From assembly GCA_963775875.1 (NCBI GenBank), contig CAVZKP010000001.1, positions 1 to 64,000 of the forward strand: 64,000 nt of DNA, read 5' to 3'. The position numbers and the translations under genes are program-made. Below the pieces are notes generated by a model. It had not been told where the DNA came from and searched no databases. It was given only the letters and a program-made list of their open reading frames with translations. Within the stretch, counting starts at the first letter, position 1. Each line of letters begins with the position of its first letter. Below are positions 25,305 through 34,651 of this stretch, piece after piece. The stretch is from AP-15 sp963775875 (GTDB lineage: Bacteria > Pseudomonadota > Alphaproteobacteria > ATCC43930 > CGMCC-115725).

Positions 25305-26408
25305 CTAGGCGCGGTCGCGCCGCATCAGCGGGGGCAATCGGCCGGGGTCGAACGGCGACAGGTCGACCGCCTGGGTCGCACCGTCGGTCAGCAGTTCGGC
25401 CATGGCCTCGCCGGTCGCCGGCGCGTTCAGCATGCCCCAGACGCTGTGCCCAGTGGCGATGTAGGCGCCCTCGACGCCGGGCACCCGGCCGATCAGCGGC
25501 AGGCCATCCCGGGTGATCGGACGATAGCACGCCTGCCGCGCCAGGATTTGCGAGGAGGCGAGCACCGGCGACAGCTCGCTGCAGATGGCATGCAGACGCT
25601 CGATCGCGCCCGGGTCCGGAGCCACCTCGGCGGGATCGACCGGCAGCGGGCTATCGCTGGAGATGGCGCAGATATAGGTGGTGCCGTCGGTGCGCGGAAA
25701 CAGTTCGGGCGATTGCATGGCGCCGCTCGCCTCGCGGTATTCGATAAACAGGGCATCGGCCGACAGCCTTGTCCCGGTATCGAAGACCAGGCTGTGCCCC
25801 TTCAATCCGAATACCGCGGGCAGCGGCAGCCATTTGGCGGCGAGGATCGACCAGGGACCCATGGCGATGACGACCGCATCGCCCTCGACGGTCTCGCCAT
25901 CGACCTCGACGCCCATCACCTTCCCGGTGTTGCCCTGGCGTAGGATCCCGGTGACTCGTCCGAGACGCAGCTCTGCTCCCTGTGCCTGCGCGGCTTGCAT
26001 GATCGCGCCGACGAAGGCCCGCGGATGGATCTGGGCCGTGGTGTCCGTCGAGCCCAGGCGCTGATCCACTCTCACGCCCGCTGACAGCCAATCGATGTCG
26101 CGGCTGTTACCGCGATGGCGAGCGTGATGCCGATTGCCGGCGAAGCCGCCATAGGTGGTCAGGCGCCGGTAGCCCCAATCGCTGCCGAGCTCCTGCGCCA
26201 GCCGGGCATGCAGCGCAAAGCTCCGCCGCGCGAGGGGTTCGAGCGGGGTGCCGTCGCACCAGTCGAGCGCCAGAAAGCCGCCCGATTTGCCGGAGGCCGC
26301 GCAGGCCAGACCGGTGCCTTCGATGACGGTCGCCTCGACCCCGCGGCGGCTCAGAAAATAGGCGATCGAGGTGCCGATCACCCCGCCTCCGCAAATTAGC
26401 ACCCGCAT
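25305..26408 (-). CDS. FAD-dependent oxidoreductase (DAO family)
   Basis: The 367-residue product starts MRVLICGGGVIGTSIAYFLS, the dinucleotide-binding fold, followed by EATVIEGTGLACAASGKSGG. Mid-protein it has a substrate domain with DTTAQIHPRAFVGAIM. The C-terminal FAD contact is AYIATGHSVWGMLNAPATGE. This is the D-amino-acid oxidase/glycine oxidase/TDA3-like group, oxidising an amine or alpha-hydroxy group. A long in-frame extension to 27347 is antisense to the exonuclease gene and was rejected. Probably an operon with the following dehydrogenase. Confidence 0.88.
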   Translation of the reverse strand: MRVLICGGGVIGTSIAYFLSRRGVEATVIEGTGLACAASGKSGGFLALDWCDGTPLEPLARRSFALHARLAQELGSDWGYRRLTTYGGFAGNRHHARHRGNSRDIDWLSAGVRVDQRLGSTDTTAQIHPRAFVGAIMQAAQAQGAELRLGRVTGILRQGNTGKVMGVEVDGETVEGDAVVIAMGPWSILAAKWLPLPAVFGLKGHSLVFDTGTRLSADALFIEYREASGAMQSPELFPRTDGTTYICAISSDSPLPVDPAEVAPDPGAIERLHAICSELSPVLASSQILARQACYRPITRDGLPLIGRVPGVEGAYIATGHSVWGMLNAPATGEAMAELLTDGATQAVDLSPFDPGRLPPLMRRDRA

Positions 26409-26483
26409 TGACGCGCCTGGTGTTTTGTTGGATGGGAGGAGGATTCTAGACCCGACGGGTTGCTTCCCAACAAGGAAACAATC

Positions 26484-27311
26484 GTGGACCGACCGTTGCT
26501 GGTGGTGGATGGCAACTCGTTCGCGCATCGCGCCTATCACGGACTGCCGAAGTCGATCCGGCGGCGCGGCAACAAGGGCGGCGGCGCGATCGTCGGTTTC
26601 GCGAATTTCCTGCTGCGGCTGTACCAGCAGGAGCAGCCCCGAGCCGTGCTGGTCGGCTGGGACACGCTCGACATGCCGACCTACCGCCACCGGGCGCTCG
26701 AAAGCTACCAGAGCGGGCGCGACTTTGACGCCGAGCTGGTGGATCAACTCGACATCCTGCCGCAATTCGTCGCGGCGTGCGGGTTCGCCTATGCGAAGGC
26801 GCCAGGGTATGAGGCAGACGATTTCCTGGCGGCGGCGGTGGCGCAGGAAAAGCGGCGCCGTGGCGCCGTGGTGGTAGCGAGCGGCGACCGCGACGCGTTT
26901 CAGCTCGCGTCGGAGTCGGCGACCATCCTCCAGCCGGTGCGGGCTGGGGAGATGGCCCGGATTGGCCCCGCGGAAGTGCGCGAGCGCTATGGCGTCGAAC
27001 CCGTACAGGTGCCCGATTTCATCGCGCTTCGTGGCGATCCCTCCGACAAGATACCAGGGGTGAAGGGCATCGGGCCGAAAGGCGCCGCGAGCCTTCTGCG
27101 CAGGTATGGATCGCTCGAAGCAGCGCTGCTGGACGGGAGGTTCGCGGCCGAGGCGGACCGGCTGCGGCTCTACCGATCGATAGCAACCATGGATTCTTCG
27201 GCGCCGCTCCCCGATCTGCCCGATCAGACCCCGACCTGGGGAATGGCGGCGGGCTTGGCGCGGGAGTGGGAACTGAGCCGGCTGGCGGATCGCCTTGGCG
27301 AGCTGGGATGA
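26484..27311 (+). CDS. Stand-alone 5'-3' exonuclease (FEN/Pol I N-terminal type)
   Basis: This 275-residue protein equals the 5' nuclease domain of DNA polymerase I without the polymerase. I start it at the GTG at 26484 with AAGGA upstream. The metal-binding acidic residues lie in LVVDGNSFAHRAYHG, VGWDTLDMPTYRH, APGYEADDFLAAAV and ASGDRDAFQLAS. The helix-hairpin-helix DNA contact is IPGVKGIGPKGAASLL. It would remove RNA primers or flaps. It is divergent from the FAD oxidoreductase with a 75-bp gap. Confidence 0.9.
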   Translation: MDRPLLVVDGNSFAHRAYHGLPKSIRRRGNKGGGAIVGFANFLLRLYQQEQPRAVLVGWDTLDMPTYRHRALESYQSGRDFDAELVDQLDILPQFVAACGFAYAKAPGYEADDFLAAAVAQEKRRRGAVVVASGDRDAFQLASESATILQPVRAGEMARIGPAEVRERYGVEPVQVPDFIALRGDPSDKIPGVKGIGPKGAASLLRRYGSLEAALLDGRFAAEADRLRLYRSIATMDSSAPLPDLPDQTPTWGMAAGLAREWELSRLADRLGELG

Positions 27312-27434
27312 CAATTCGGCTTTCTCTCGCATCCACGGCTCTCGCATCCACGGCCCGGCGAATGACGCCGCCGACGCGGTTCGGTTCTGCTGCTATCCTC
27401 GCCAGATCCGAGGTTGCGCGAGCGGAGGGTTGCG

Positions 27435-28685
27435 ATGCTGGTGCTGAAAGGGGGAAGGCTGATCGACGGGACCGGCGCCGGTCCCGTGACAGATGCGGCC
27501 ATCACGATGCGCGGCGAGCGGATCGAGGCGGTTGAGGCGGGTGGCTCCGGCGGCTGGCCGGCCGAAGCCGAGATCATCGATATTTCCGGCATGACCGTGT
27601 TGCCGGGGCTGATCGATACCCATGATCACCTGGCGATGCACGGCTACGATCTGGCCCGGCGCTGGGGGATCGACGAGCCGCAGAGCACCCGCACATTGCG
27701 CACCGCCAAAATCCTGCAACAGACCCTCGCCGCCGGCTATACGACGGTGCGCGACGCGGGCGGGCTCGATGCCGGGTTCAAGCGCGCGATCGACGAGGGT
27801 CTGATCGCCGGGCCGCGGCTCGTCGTGTCGCTTTGCATCATCTCGCCGATCGGCGGCATCGGCGACCGGGTCAGCCCGTCCGGCTTCTCGTGCTGCGTGC
27901 CGAACGACCCGCTGCTGCCCGACGGCGTCGTCAACAGCCTGGCCGATATCCGCCCGGTCGTGCGGCGGGTGGTGCGGGCCGGGGCCGACGTGATCAAATG
28001 CGCCACGACCGGCGGCGCCAGCTCGCGCCCCGAGCACGGGCCGCGCGACGGCGCCTTCAACCTCGACGAGATGCAGGCATTGGTCGAAGAAGCGCATGCG
28101 CTCGACCGCCGCGTCATCTGCCATGCGTTGGGCGGGCGCGGCCTGCGCATCGCGGTCGAGGCCGGCGTCGATTCGATCGACCATGGCTGCTATCTCGACG
28201 AGGAGCCCGAGCTGCTCGGCGACATGGCGCGGCGCGGCATCTTTTTCGTGCCGACCTTCGCCGTCTACGATTACCACCGCAAATCGCCGCTGCCGCATAT
28301 CCGCGAGCGCGCCCGCGACCTCGAACAGCATCACGTCGCGAGCCTGCGCGGCGCACTCGCCGCCGGGGTCAAGATCGCCGCCGGGACCGATGCCGGCGGG
28401 CACGGCCATCCGCCGAACGCGATCGAGATCGCCTGCCTGGTCAAGGCCGGGATGACGCCGCTCCAGGCGTTGCGCGCGGCGACCGGCTGGGCCGCCGAAT
28501 GCATCGGGCGCGGTGATGATCTCGGCACCGTCGAGAAAGGCAAGCTGGCCGACCTCGTCGTCGTCGAGGGCGACCCGCTCGCCGATGTGACGGTATTGCA
28601 GAATCTCGACCGGATCGCCCTGGTGGTCAAGGGCGGCGAAGTCGTCGCCAACCGGCTGGCGCGACAGCGCCGTCAGTCGCGATAA
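27435..28685 (+). CDS. Metal-dependent amidohydrolase (imidazolonepropionase/prolidase-like)
   Basis: From MLVLKGGRLIDGTGAG the protein is 416 residues, with GGAGGG upstream. The metal-binding HxH is in GLIDTHDHLAMHG (about residues 60-72). The Lys that may be carboxylated is in DVIKCATTGGASSRP. Further His ligands are in RRVICHALGG and SIDHGCYLDEE, and the catalytic Asp in KIAAGTDAGGHGH. The C-terminal beta strand GKLADLVVVEGDPLADV is classic for cytosolic amidohydrolases acting on cyclic amides or dipeptides such as Xaa-Arg. No substrate can be assigned. A short gap separates it from the exonuclease. Confidence 0.88.
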   Translation: MLVLKGGRLIDGTGAGPVTDAAITMRGERIEAVEAGGSGGWPAEAEIIDISGMTVLPGLIDTHDHLAMHGYDLARRWGIDEPQSTRTLRTAKILQQTLAAGYTTVRDAGGLDAGFKRAIDEGLIAGPRLVVSLCIISPIGGIGDRVSPSGFSCCVPNDPLLPDGVVNSLADIRPVVRRVVRAGADVIKCATTGGASSRPEHGPRDGAFNLDEMQALVEEAHALDRRVICHALGGRGLRIAVEAGVDSIDHGCYLDEEPELLGDMARRGIFFVPTFAVYDYHRKSPLPHIRERARDLEQHHVASLRGALAAGVKIAAGTDAGGHGHPPNAIEIACLVKAGMTPLQALRAATGWAAECIGRGDDLGTVEKGKLADLVVVEGDPLADVTVLQNLDRIALVVKGGEVVANRLARQRRQSR

Positions 28686-28710
28686 ACGCGGCGCTCCGAA
28701 ACATCACGCC

Positions 28711-28786
28711 CGGAAGTACGGACTGCTGCCAACGTGGAGTCCGTCCTTGGTTCGGCGATCCCCTCTGGCATCATGCCGTACTTCCG
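28711..28786. repeat. Perfect 11-bp inverted repeat with a competing inner hairpin
   Basis: CGGAAGTACGG (28711-28721) is the exact reverse complement of CCGTACTTCCG (28776-28786). Inside it, ACGGACT (28718-28724) pairs with AGTCCGT (28738-28744). The two stems share bases, so an RNA could form only one at a time, as in an attenuator. A degenerate mobile-element end is the alternative. No transposase is near. Confidence 0.55.
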
Positions 28787-28892
28787 ATATGGGCCCGCTG
28801 CGCTTCGCCGAGAAGGTGTTGTGGACGGTTGTTCAAGGTTTGCGGTCGCATCCCTCGCTATAACGCTTTTTGATGGAAACCTATACTAATGC

Positions 28893-28912
28893 CCAATATC
28901 TAATCATATTGG
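28893..28912. promoter_or_regulatory. CCAATAT-N6-ATATTGG palindrome, candidate operator
   Basis: CCAATAT (28893-28899) and ATATTGG (28906-28912) form a perfect 7-bp dyad with a 6-base centre, 90 bp upstream of the ATP-grasp start in AT-rich DNA. The size fits a dimeric regulator site, but no cognate regulator is encoded nearby. Confidence 0.35.
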
Positions 28913-29001
28913 CAAAGCTACCCGGGATCAAACCGCGAATTTGACCGTTGGCGCGGAATATGCGTGCTGCACAGCCGGCGGCTGCGATTGGGCAGGAAAG
29001 A

Positions 29002-30426
29002 ATGGATCGCTCGATCCTCGATGGTTACGATCCACAGGGGTTCTATTGCGAGATGCTGGGCAGCCCGGCGAGTGCGGCGGTGCGGGAGCGCCTGTCCTGC
29101 CTGTCGATCGACGCGCTCAAGGAACGGGCCGCTGCCGCCAATGCCGAGCTCTATAATCTCGGGATCACCTTCACGGTCTATTCCGACGCCAAGACGATCG
29201 ACCGGATTCTGCCGTTCGACGTGCTGCCGCGGGTGCTCTCGGCCGCCGAATGGCGGCATCTCGAAAGCGGCATCGTTCAGCGCATCACCGCGCTCAATCT
29301 GTTGCTGGACGACATCTACCACGACCAGCATGCGCTGCGGGACGGCATCGTCCCGGCCGATCTGATCCTCGGCAATCACAATTATCGGCCGCTGATGCGC
29401 GGCATCGACGTGCCGCACAAGGCCTATATCAACATCTGCGGCACCGACATCGTGCGCGACGAAAAGGGCGCCTTTCTGGTTCTCGAGGACAACGCGCGCA
29501 CCCCGTCCGGGGTCAGCTATGTCGTCGAGAACCGGCATATGATGCTGCGCGCCTTTCCGGATCTGCTCGACGACATCAGTCTGCGTCCGATCGACAATTA
29601 CGGGGCCAAGCTGATCGCCGCGTTGCAGGAGCTGGCGCCCGCCGGGATAACCGACCCGCAGGTCGTGCTGCTGTCGCCCGGCACCTACAATTCCGCCTAT
29701 TTCGAGCATGTCTTTCTGGCGCGCGAGATGGGCGTGCCATTGGTCGAGGGGCCCGACCTGGTGGTCGAGGACGAGCGCGTCTACATGCGCACCACCGGCG
29801 GCCTGGCGCGGATCGACGTGATCTACCGCCGTATCAACGACGATTATCTCGACCCGGAGGCGTTTATCCCGACCAGCATGCTGGGGGTGCGCGGCTTGAT
29901 GCGGGCCTATCGCGCCGGCACGGTGGGCCTCGCCAACGCGATCGGCACCGGCGTCGCCGACGACAAGGCGGTTTATGCCTATGTGCCGCGGATCATCCGC
30001 TATTATCTCGGCGAGGAGCCGATCCTGCACAACGTCGAAACCCATATCTGCCGCGAGCCGGAAGCCTTGTGCTACACGCTCGATCATCTGGCCGAGCTGG
30101 TGGTCAAGCCGGTCGGCGAAGCCGGCGGCTACGGCATCACCGTCGGCCCCAAGGCGAGCCGCGCCGAACTCGATGATTGCCGGGCCAAGCTGCTCGCCGA
30201 TCCGTCCAATTACATCAGCCAGCCTTGCATCAACCTGTCGGTGGCGCCGACCCTGATCGACGGCCATATCGAGGCGCGCCATGTCGATCTGCGGCCGTTC
30301 GCGGTCACCGGATCGGGCACCTGGGTATTGCCGGGCGGATTGACCCGGGTGGCGCTGCGCCGCGGCTCGCTGGTCGTCAATTCCTCGCAGGGCGGCGGTT
30401 CGAAGGATACCTGGGTCCTTGGTTGA
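29002..30426 (+). CDS. Circularly permuted type 2 ATP-grasp protein
   Basis: This 474-residue protein starts MDRSILDGYDPQGFYCEMLG. The hallmark sequences of the DUF404/407 circularly permuted ATP-grasp family are present: NLGITFTVYSDAK, LVLEDNARTPSGVSYVVENR, RIDVIYRRINDDYLDPEAF and VVKPVGEAGGYGI. The C-terminus reads VVNSSQGGGSKDTW. ATP-grasp enzymes ligate a carboxylate to an amine or thiol through an acyl phosphate; comparative genomics predicts peptide synthesis or tagging for this family. It overlaps the alpha-E gene, and a transglutaminase follows. The three form a widely conserved cassette. Confidence 0.92.
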   Translation: MDRSILDGYDPQGFYCEMLGSPASAAVRERLSCLSIDALKERAAAANAELYNLGITFTVYSDAKTIDRILPFDVLPRVLSAAEWRHLESGIVQRITALNLLLDDIYHDQHALRDGIVPADLILGNHNYRPLMRGIDVPHKAYINICGTDIVRDEKGAFLVLEDNARTPSGVSYVVENRHMMLRAFPDLLDDISLRPIDNYGAKLIAALQELAPAGITDPQVVLLSPGTYNSAYFEHVFLAREMGVPLVEGPDLVVEDERVYMRTTGGLARIDVIYRRINDDYLDPEAFIPTSMLGVRGLMRAYRAGTVGLANAIGTGVADDKAVYAYVPRIIRYYLGEEPILHNVETHICREPEALCYTLDHLAELVVKPVGEAGGYGITVGPKASRAELDDCRAKLLADPSNYISQPCINLSVAPTLIDGHIEARHVDLRPFAVTGSGTWVLPGGLTRVALRRGSLVVNSSQGGGSKDTWVLG

Positions 30427-31405
30427 CGTTCTGCTCGCCCGCTACGCGGACTGCATCTTCTGGCTTGCCCGCTATGTCGAGCGGGCCGAGAATTTGGCGC
30501 GCATCCTCGACGTCAACGAGACTTTCTCGCGCGACAGCCGGGGCGGCCAGAACTGGCGCTCGATCATTCAGCTGAATTCGGACGAGGAACGGTTCTTTGC
30601 CGACGGCCGCAAGGTGTCGGCGCAGAGCGTGCTCGAATTCTATGTCGTCGACGCCGACAATCCGACCTCGATCGTCGACGCCATCCGTAACGCGCGCGAG
30701 AACGCCCGCACCCTGCGCCCGCTGATCTCGACCGAGATGTGGGTGCAGCTGAACGTATTCTACAACCGCCTCGCCGCAATCGGGGTCGCCGATCTAGCGC
30801 CCGGCCGGCTGGCGGCGCTGTTCACGACGATCAAGGAAGCCTGCCAGACCCACACCGGCATCACCGAGGGCACGTTTTTTCGCGACCAGGGCTGGTATTT
30901 TTATCAGCTGGGCCGCTATATCGAGCGTGCCGACCAGACGACGCGGCTGCTCGATATCAAATACCACCTGCTGTTGCCCGACATCGCCGATTTCGGCTCG
31001 CCGACCGATGTCAGCCAATGGAATGCGCTGTTGCGCTCGGCCGCCGGCTACCATGCCTATCGCCGCCTGCACGCGGCCACCACGACACCGGCGCGAGTGG
31101 CCGGCTTTCTGCTGCTGAACCAGGCCTTTCCGCGCTCTGTCCATCATTGCGTGCGCGAGGTCGGGCGGCTGTTGGGCGAGGTCAAGTCGCGCTATGCGCT
31201 GCGCGGCGGCAATGACGCCGCCGAGGAACTCGACCGCTTGCGCGCCGTACTCGGCACGCTCACGATAACGTCGATCCTGAGCGAAGGGCTGCACGAATTT
31301 CTCGATCTGATCCAACAGCAGCTGATCGCCGTCAGCCGCGACCTGTCGATCGCCTTTTTCGGCTATACGCCAGAATCCTCGCAGACGCAGACCGCGGTCG
31401 CGTAA
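30419..31405 (+). CDS. Alpha-E domain-containing protein
   Basis: An all-helical protein of 328 residues starting at TTG 30419, overlapping the ATP-grasp stop by 8 bases. The signature helices are RYADCIFWLARYVERAENLA (residues 8-27) and its internal echo FYQLGRYIERADQTTRLLDI (about 160-180), showing an internal duplication of a paired ExxR helix. Alpha-E proteins occur with circularly permuted ATP-grasps and transglutaminases. Their biochemical role is unknown; they are predicted partners or regulators of the ATP-grasp enzyme. Confidence 0.92.
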   Translation: MVDVLLARYADCIFWLARYVERAENLARILDVNETFSRDSRGGQNWRSIIQLNSDEERFFADGRKVSAQSVLEFYVVDADNPTSIVDAIRNARENARTLRPLISTEMWVQLNVFYNRLAAIGVADLAPGRLAALFTTIKEACQTHTGITEGTFFRDQGWYFYQLGRYIERADQTTRLLDIKYHLLLPDIADFGSPTDVSQWNALLRSAAGYHAYRRLHAATTTPARVAGFLLLNQAFPRSVHHCVREVGRLLGEVKSRYALRGGNDAAEELDRLRAVLGTLTITSILSEGLHEFLDLIQQQLIAVSRDLSIAFFGYTPESSQTQTAVA

Positions 31406-31417
31406 TAGGCAGGTGCA

Positions 31418-32356
31418 ATGCCGATCATCACTGTGCGTCACGTTACCACCTATCGCTACAAGCAGCCGGTCGCCTTTGGCGAGCACCGCATGATGCTGCG
31501 GCCGCGCGACAGCTATGACCAGAGACTGCTCGACAGCACGCTGGCGATCACACCGGAACCCGCCAACATCCGCTGGGTCCATGATGTCTTCGGCAATTGC
31601 GTCGCGATCGCCCGGTTCGCCGGGCGGGCCGAGGAGCTGCGCTTTGAAAGCGTGATCCGTCTCGACCACTCGGCGACCAACGCGCTCGATTTTCAGATCG
31701 AGGAATATGCGACGCGCTACCCGTTCACCTATGGCGCCGACGAGATGCCCGATCTGTTGCGCCTGGTCGAGCGGCAATATCTCGATCCAGAACACGAAAT
31801 CGACCGCTGGGCGCAGCAGTTCCTGCGCCATGACGGACGCAGCGACACCTCCGAATTGCTGGCCGCGATGACCCGGGCAATTCGCCGCGACCTGGTTTAC
31901 GAGGCGCGTGAGGAGACCGGCATCCAGGATCCCGTCAAGACCTTGCGGGCCGGCAGCGGCAGCTGCCGCGATTTCGCGGTGCTGATGATCGAGGCGGTGC
32001 GCTCGCTCGGCCTCGCCGCCCGCTTTGTCAGCGGCTATCTCTATGTTCACGAAGGCCGCCGGCGCAGCCGGGTCGGCGGCGGCGCAACCCATGCCTGGCT
32101 CGAAGTCTATCTGCCGGGGGCCGGCTGGGTCGAGTTCGATCCGACCAACGGCATCGTCGGCAACCACGATCTGGTCCGCGTCGCCGTGGTCCGCGATCCG
32201 CGCCAGGCGGTGCCGATTTCCGGGTCCTGGACCGGTTTTCCCTCCGACCATCTCGGCATGACCGTCGAGGTCGAGGTCAGTGCCGAGCCTGAGCCCGAGA
32301 TAGACCGCGCAGCCGGGACCACGCCGCACGAGCTTCGCTCGCAGGCCTGCGGCTGA
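31418..32356 (+). CDS. Transglutaminase-like cysteine protease family protein
   Basis: This 312-residue protein has the bacterial transglutaminase N-terminal beta domain (about residues 1-90, RHVTTYRYKQPVAFGEHR) and a papain-like core. The triad is Cys in GSGSCRDFAVLMIEA, His in GATHAWLEVYLPG and Asp in WVEFDPTNG. It is the third gene of the ATP-grasp/alpha-E cassette, 12 bp downstream. In related loci such proteins may hydrolyse or crosslink the peptide made by the ATP-grasp. No signal peptide is seen, so it is probably cytosolic. Confidence 0.92.
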   Translation: MPIITVRHVTTYRYKQPVAFGEHRMMLRPRDSYDQRLLDSTLAITPEPANIRWVHDVFGNCVAIARFAGRAEELRFESVIRLDHSATNALDFQIEEYATRYPFTYGADEMPDLLRLVERQYLDPEHEIDRWAQQFLRHDGRSDTSELLAAMTRAIRRDLVYEAREETGIQDPVKTLRAGSGSCRDFAVLMIEAVRSLGLAARFVSGYLYVHEGRRRSRVGGGATHAWLEVYLPGAGWVEFDPTNGIVGNHDLVRVAVVRDPRQAVPISGSWTGFPSDHLGMTVEVEVSAEPEPEIDRAAGTTPHELRSQACG

Positions 32357-32470
32357 CCCCGCGCCACAGCTCTTCCCGCTCGGCCGCCTGGACATCGGCG
32401 ACAAGACCACCCTATCATCGCTGGTGCGAATGTCCCGCGAGCAGTTCGCGCGCAGGGAGGGCGGTAGGCA

Positions 32471-33710
32471 GTGAGCGGTCCGCAACGCTACCCGTCGCAT
32501 CGGCCGGAGAATTCGCGCCACGCTTCGCAAAGCCGGCGCTGGCCGACCTATCTCGGGATCACCGGACTGCTGTTGTTTATTCTAGTCGGGCTGGCCGGCG
32601 GGATCATTTGGTACAATTCGAAGAAGTCGAGCGAGTTGGCGATCGCCGCGGCGCAGCGGTTGATGCAGGAAGCGGACGAAAAGATCACCGACCGCATCCG
32701 GCTCTTATACGACCCGATGTATGCGATCGTCGGCATCGCCTCCCTGGTGCCCGGGCTGACCACGCCGGCGATCAAGGACGACCCGAGCGCGATGGCCTTG
32801 CTGCTGCGGGCATTGCGCATCTATCCGCAAATTCTGTCGCTCTATGTCGGGTTCGACAACGGCGATTTCTTTATGGTGACCCATATCAGCGGGGAGAAGA
32901 GCGCGGCGCTGCGCAAGGCGTTGCAGGCACCCGCCGACGCGGTCTTTGCGAACGAAATCGTCACCGGCAATGCCGCCGGCCAGCGGACCGTGCGCTGGGT
33001 CTTTCTGGGCATGGATGGCGCCGTCGTCGGAAGCCGCGATCCCGCCCCCGCGAGTTTCGATCCCCGGCAGCGCCCCTGGTATGATGTGGCAAAGCGCAGC
33101 GATGTGGTCGAGCACAGCGATCTCTACATCTTCGCTTCGAGCGGCGAGCCTGGGTTCACCCTGAGCCGCAGCTTCAAGGGATCGGTGCCGGGGGTGATGG
33201 GAGCCGACCTCGCCACGGTCGATCTGGCGAATTTCCTGCGCCAACAGCGCATCACCCCGAGCAGCGTCGCATTCATCTTCACCGAGTTCCGGCGAGGTGG
33301 TGGCCTTGCCGGACCAAGCCCGTGTCGCCAACGCGGTGCGTGCCGATGGCCATGACGTGGTCAAGCCGCCCAAGGTCGCCGATTTGCATGACCCGGTGAT
33401 CGAGGGGCTGGTCGCCGCCTACCAGAACGGACGGATGGCCGGAACCCGGGTCTATGATGTCGGCGGGCGAACCTATATCGGCCGGGTGGTGGCGATCCCG
33501 CCCCGCTACGGGCGCGGCCAGCTGCTGGCGATCACGGTGCCAGTCGACGAGATCGAAAAACCGATTATCGATATCCGCAACGACACGCTGCTGTACTCGA
33601 TCGCGTTTCTGGTCTTTGCCCTGCCGCTCTATGTGACGCTGGTCGTCGCCTGGATCGACCGCCGGCTCGCGGGCCGGACCCAGTGGCCGGGGTTCCGCGA
33701 CGACGAGTGA
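32471..33710 (+). CDS. Cache-domain membrane protein without an output domain, with a +1 frameshift
   Basis: A GTG at 32471 opens a frame with TM1 (ITGLLLFILVGLAGGIIWY, about residues 30-50). A periplasmic Cache-type sensor follows, with DPRQRPWYDVAKRS and SLYVGFDNGDFFMVT. Near 33287 the frame breaks. Removing one T from gagttccgg restores the sequence ESGEVVALPD followed by VYDVGGRTYIGRVVAIP and TM2 (LYSIAFLVFALPLYVTLVVA, about 380-400), ending at 33710. No kinase, cyclase or MCP domain follows TM2. The protein may be a ligand sensor partnering another membrane protein. It lies 114 bp after the transglutaminase on the same strand. Confidence 0.75.
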
Positions 33711-33731
33711 GGCGAGGGCTGGCTGGCGGGC

Positions 33732-34470
33732 TCAGGCGATCCGCTCTTCCTCGACGACCACGGTTCCGACGGTGACCAGTTCGTCGTGATAGAGCCAGCG
33801 GGTGAAAAATCCGGCGATTGCGGCGCCGATGATCGGCGCCAGCCAGAACAGCCACAGCTGCGCGATATAGTGCCCGCCGGCGAACAGCGCCGGCCCGGTG
33901 CTGCGAGCGGGGTTGACCGAGGTGTTGGTGACCGGGATCGTGACCAGATGGATCAGGGTCAGGCACAGCCCGATCGGGATGCCGGCAAAGCCCGACCGCC
34001 GCCCCTCTCGAGGTCGAGCCGATGATCACGAAGAGAAAAAAGAACGTGGCAACGACCTCGGTCAGAAAGCAGGCGCCCAGACTGTACTTGCCGGGACTGA
34101 GTTCGCCGTAGCCGTTCGAGGCGAACCCGCCAGGAACCCAGCCGGGCTTGCCCGAGGCGATCGCGTAGAGGATCGCGGCGGCTACGATCGCACCGATCAC
34201 CTGAGCGATAATGTAGGGCAGCACGTCACCGGTCTTGAACCGCCCGCCGGCCCATAGCCCGACCGTCACCGCCGGGTTGAAATGGCCGCCCGAGATGTGG
34301 CCGACGGCATAGGCCATGGTCAACACCGTCAGCCCGAAGGCGAAGGCCACTCCGAGAAAGCCTATTCCGAGCGCCGGGAACGCGGCAGCCAGAACCGCGG
34401 CGCCGCAGCCGCCCAAAACCAGCCAAAGGGTCCCAAAAAATTCGGCCGCGGCTCGGCGCGTCATGTCCAT
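33732..34470 (-). CDS. aqpZ: Aquaporin Z-type channel, with a +1 frameshift
   Basis: The N-terminal part starts at the ATG at 34470 with GGAGAG upstream and reads AAAEFFGTLWLVLGG. The first NPA loop is SGGHFNPAVTVGLWAGGRF. After IIGSTSRGAAVG, near 33995, the frame slips. Dropping one G from ggg on the coding strand gives GFAGIPIGLCLTLIHLVTIP and the second NPA loop SVNPARSTGPALFAGG, ending EEERIA at 33732. Six helices and both NPA loops are then present in 245 residues, the AqpZ size. The water or glycerol preference cannot be told apart with confidence, though AqpZ is the closest type. Confidence 0.87.
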
Positions 34471-34651
34471 GGTTTCTCTCCGCTTCGATGGTCGACCCGG
34501 GTTCGCCGGCCCGAGCCGCAGAATGCCGGCAACAGGCTGCACAAAGTTGCATCATGCGCAACAGATCTTTTGATGACCAAACCACAGGGCGACGAACTGC
34601 GTTTCGGGACCGCGCCCGGCCAGAGGCGGCACGGCGGCGATTCGTCTTGGG

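Larger units (their letters stand above)
28686..29001. other. 316-bp intergenic region with nested inverted repeats
   Basis: No gene is evident. The left part holds an imperfectly nested pair of inverted repeats (listed separately). The right part (28855-28925) is AT-rich, with a CCAATAT/ATATTGG palindrome. The latter probably lies in the promoter of the ATP-grasp operon, whose ATG is at 29002 with an AGGA site close upstream. Confidence 0.5.

Noticed and set aside
25305..27347. 680-residue minus frame for the FAD oxidoreductase
   Set aside because: The N-terminal 313 codons are antisense to the exonuclease; the FAD fold starts at 26408.
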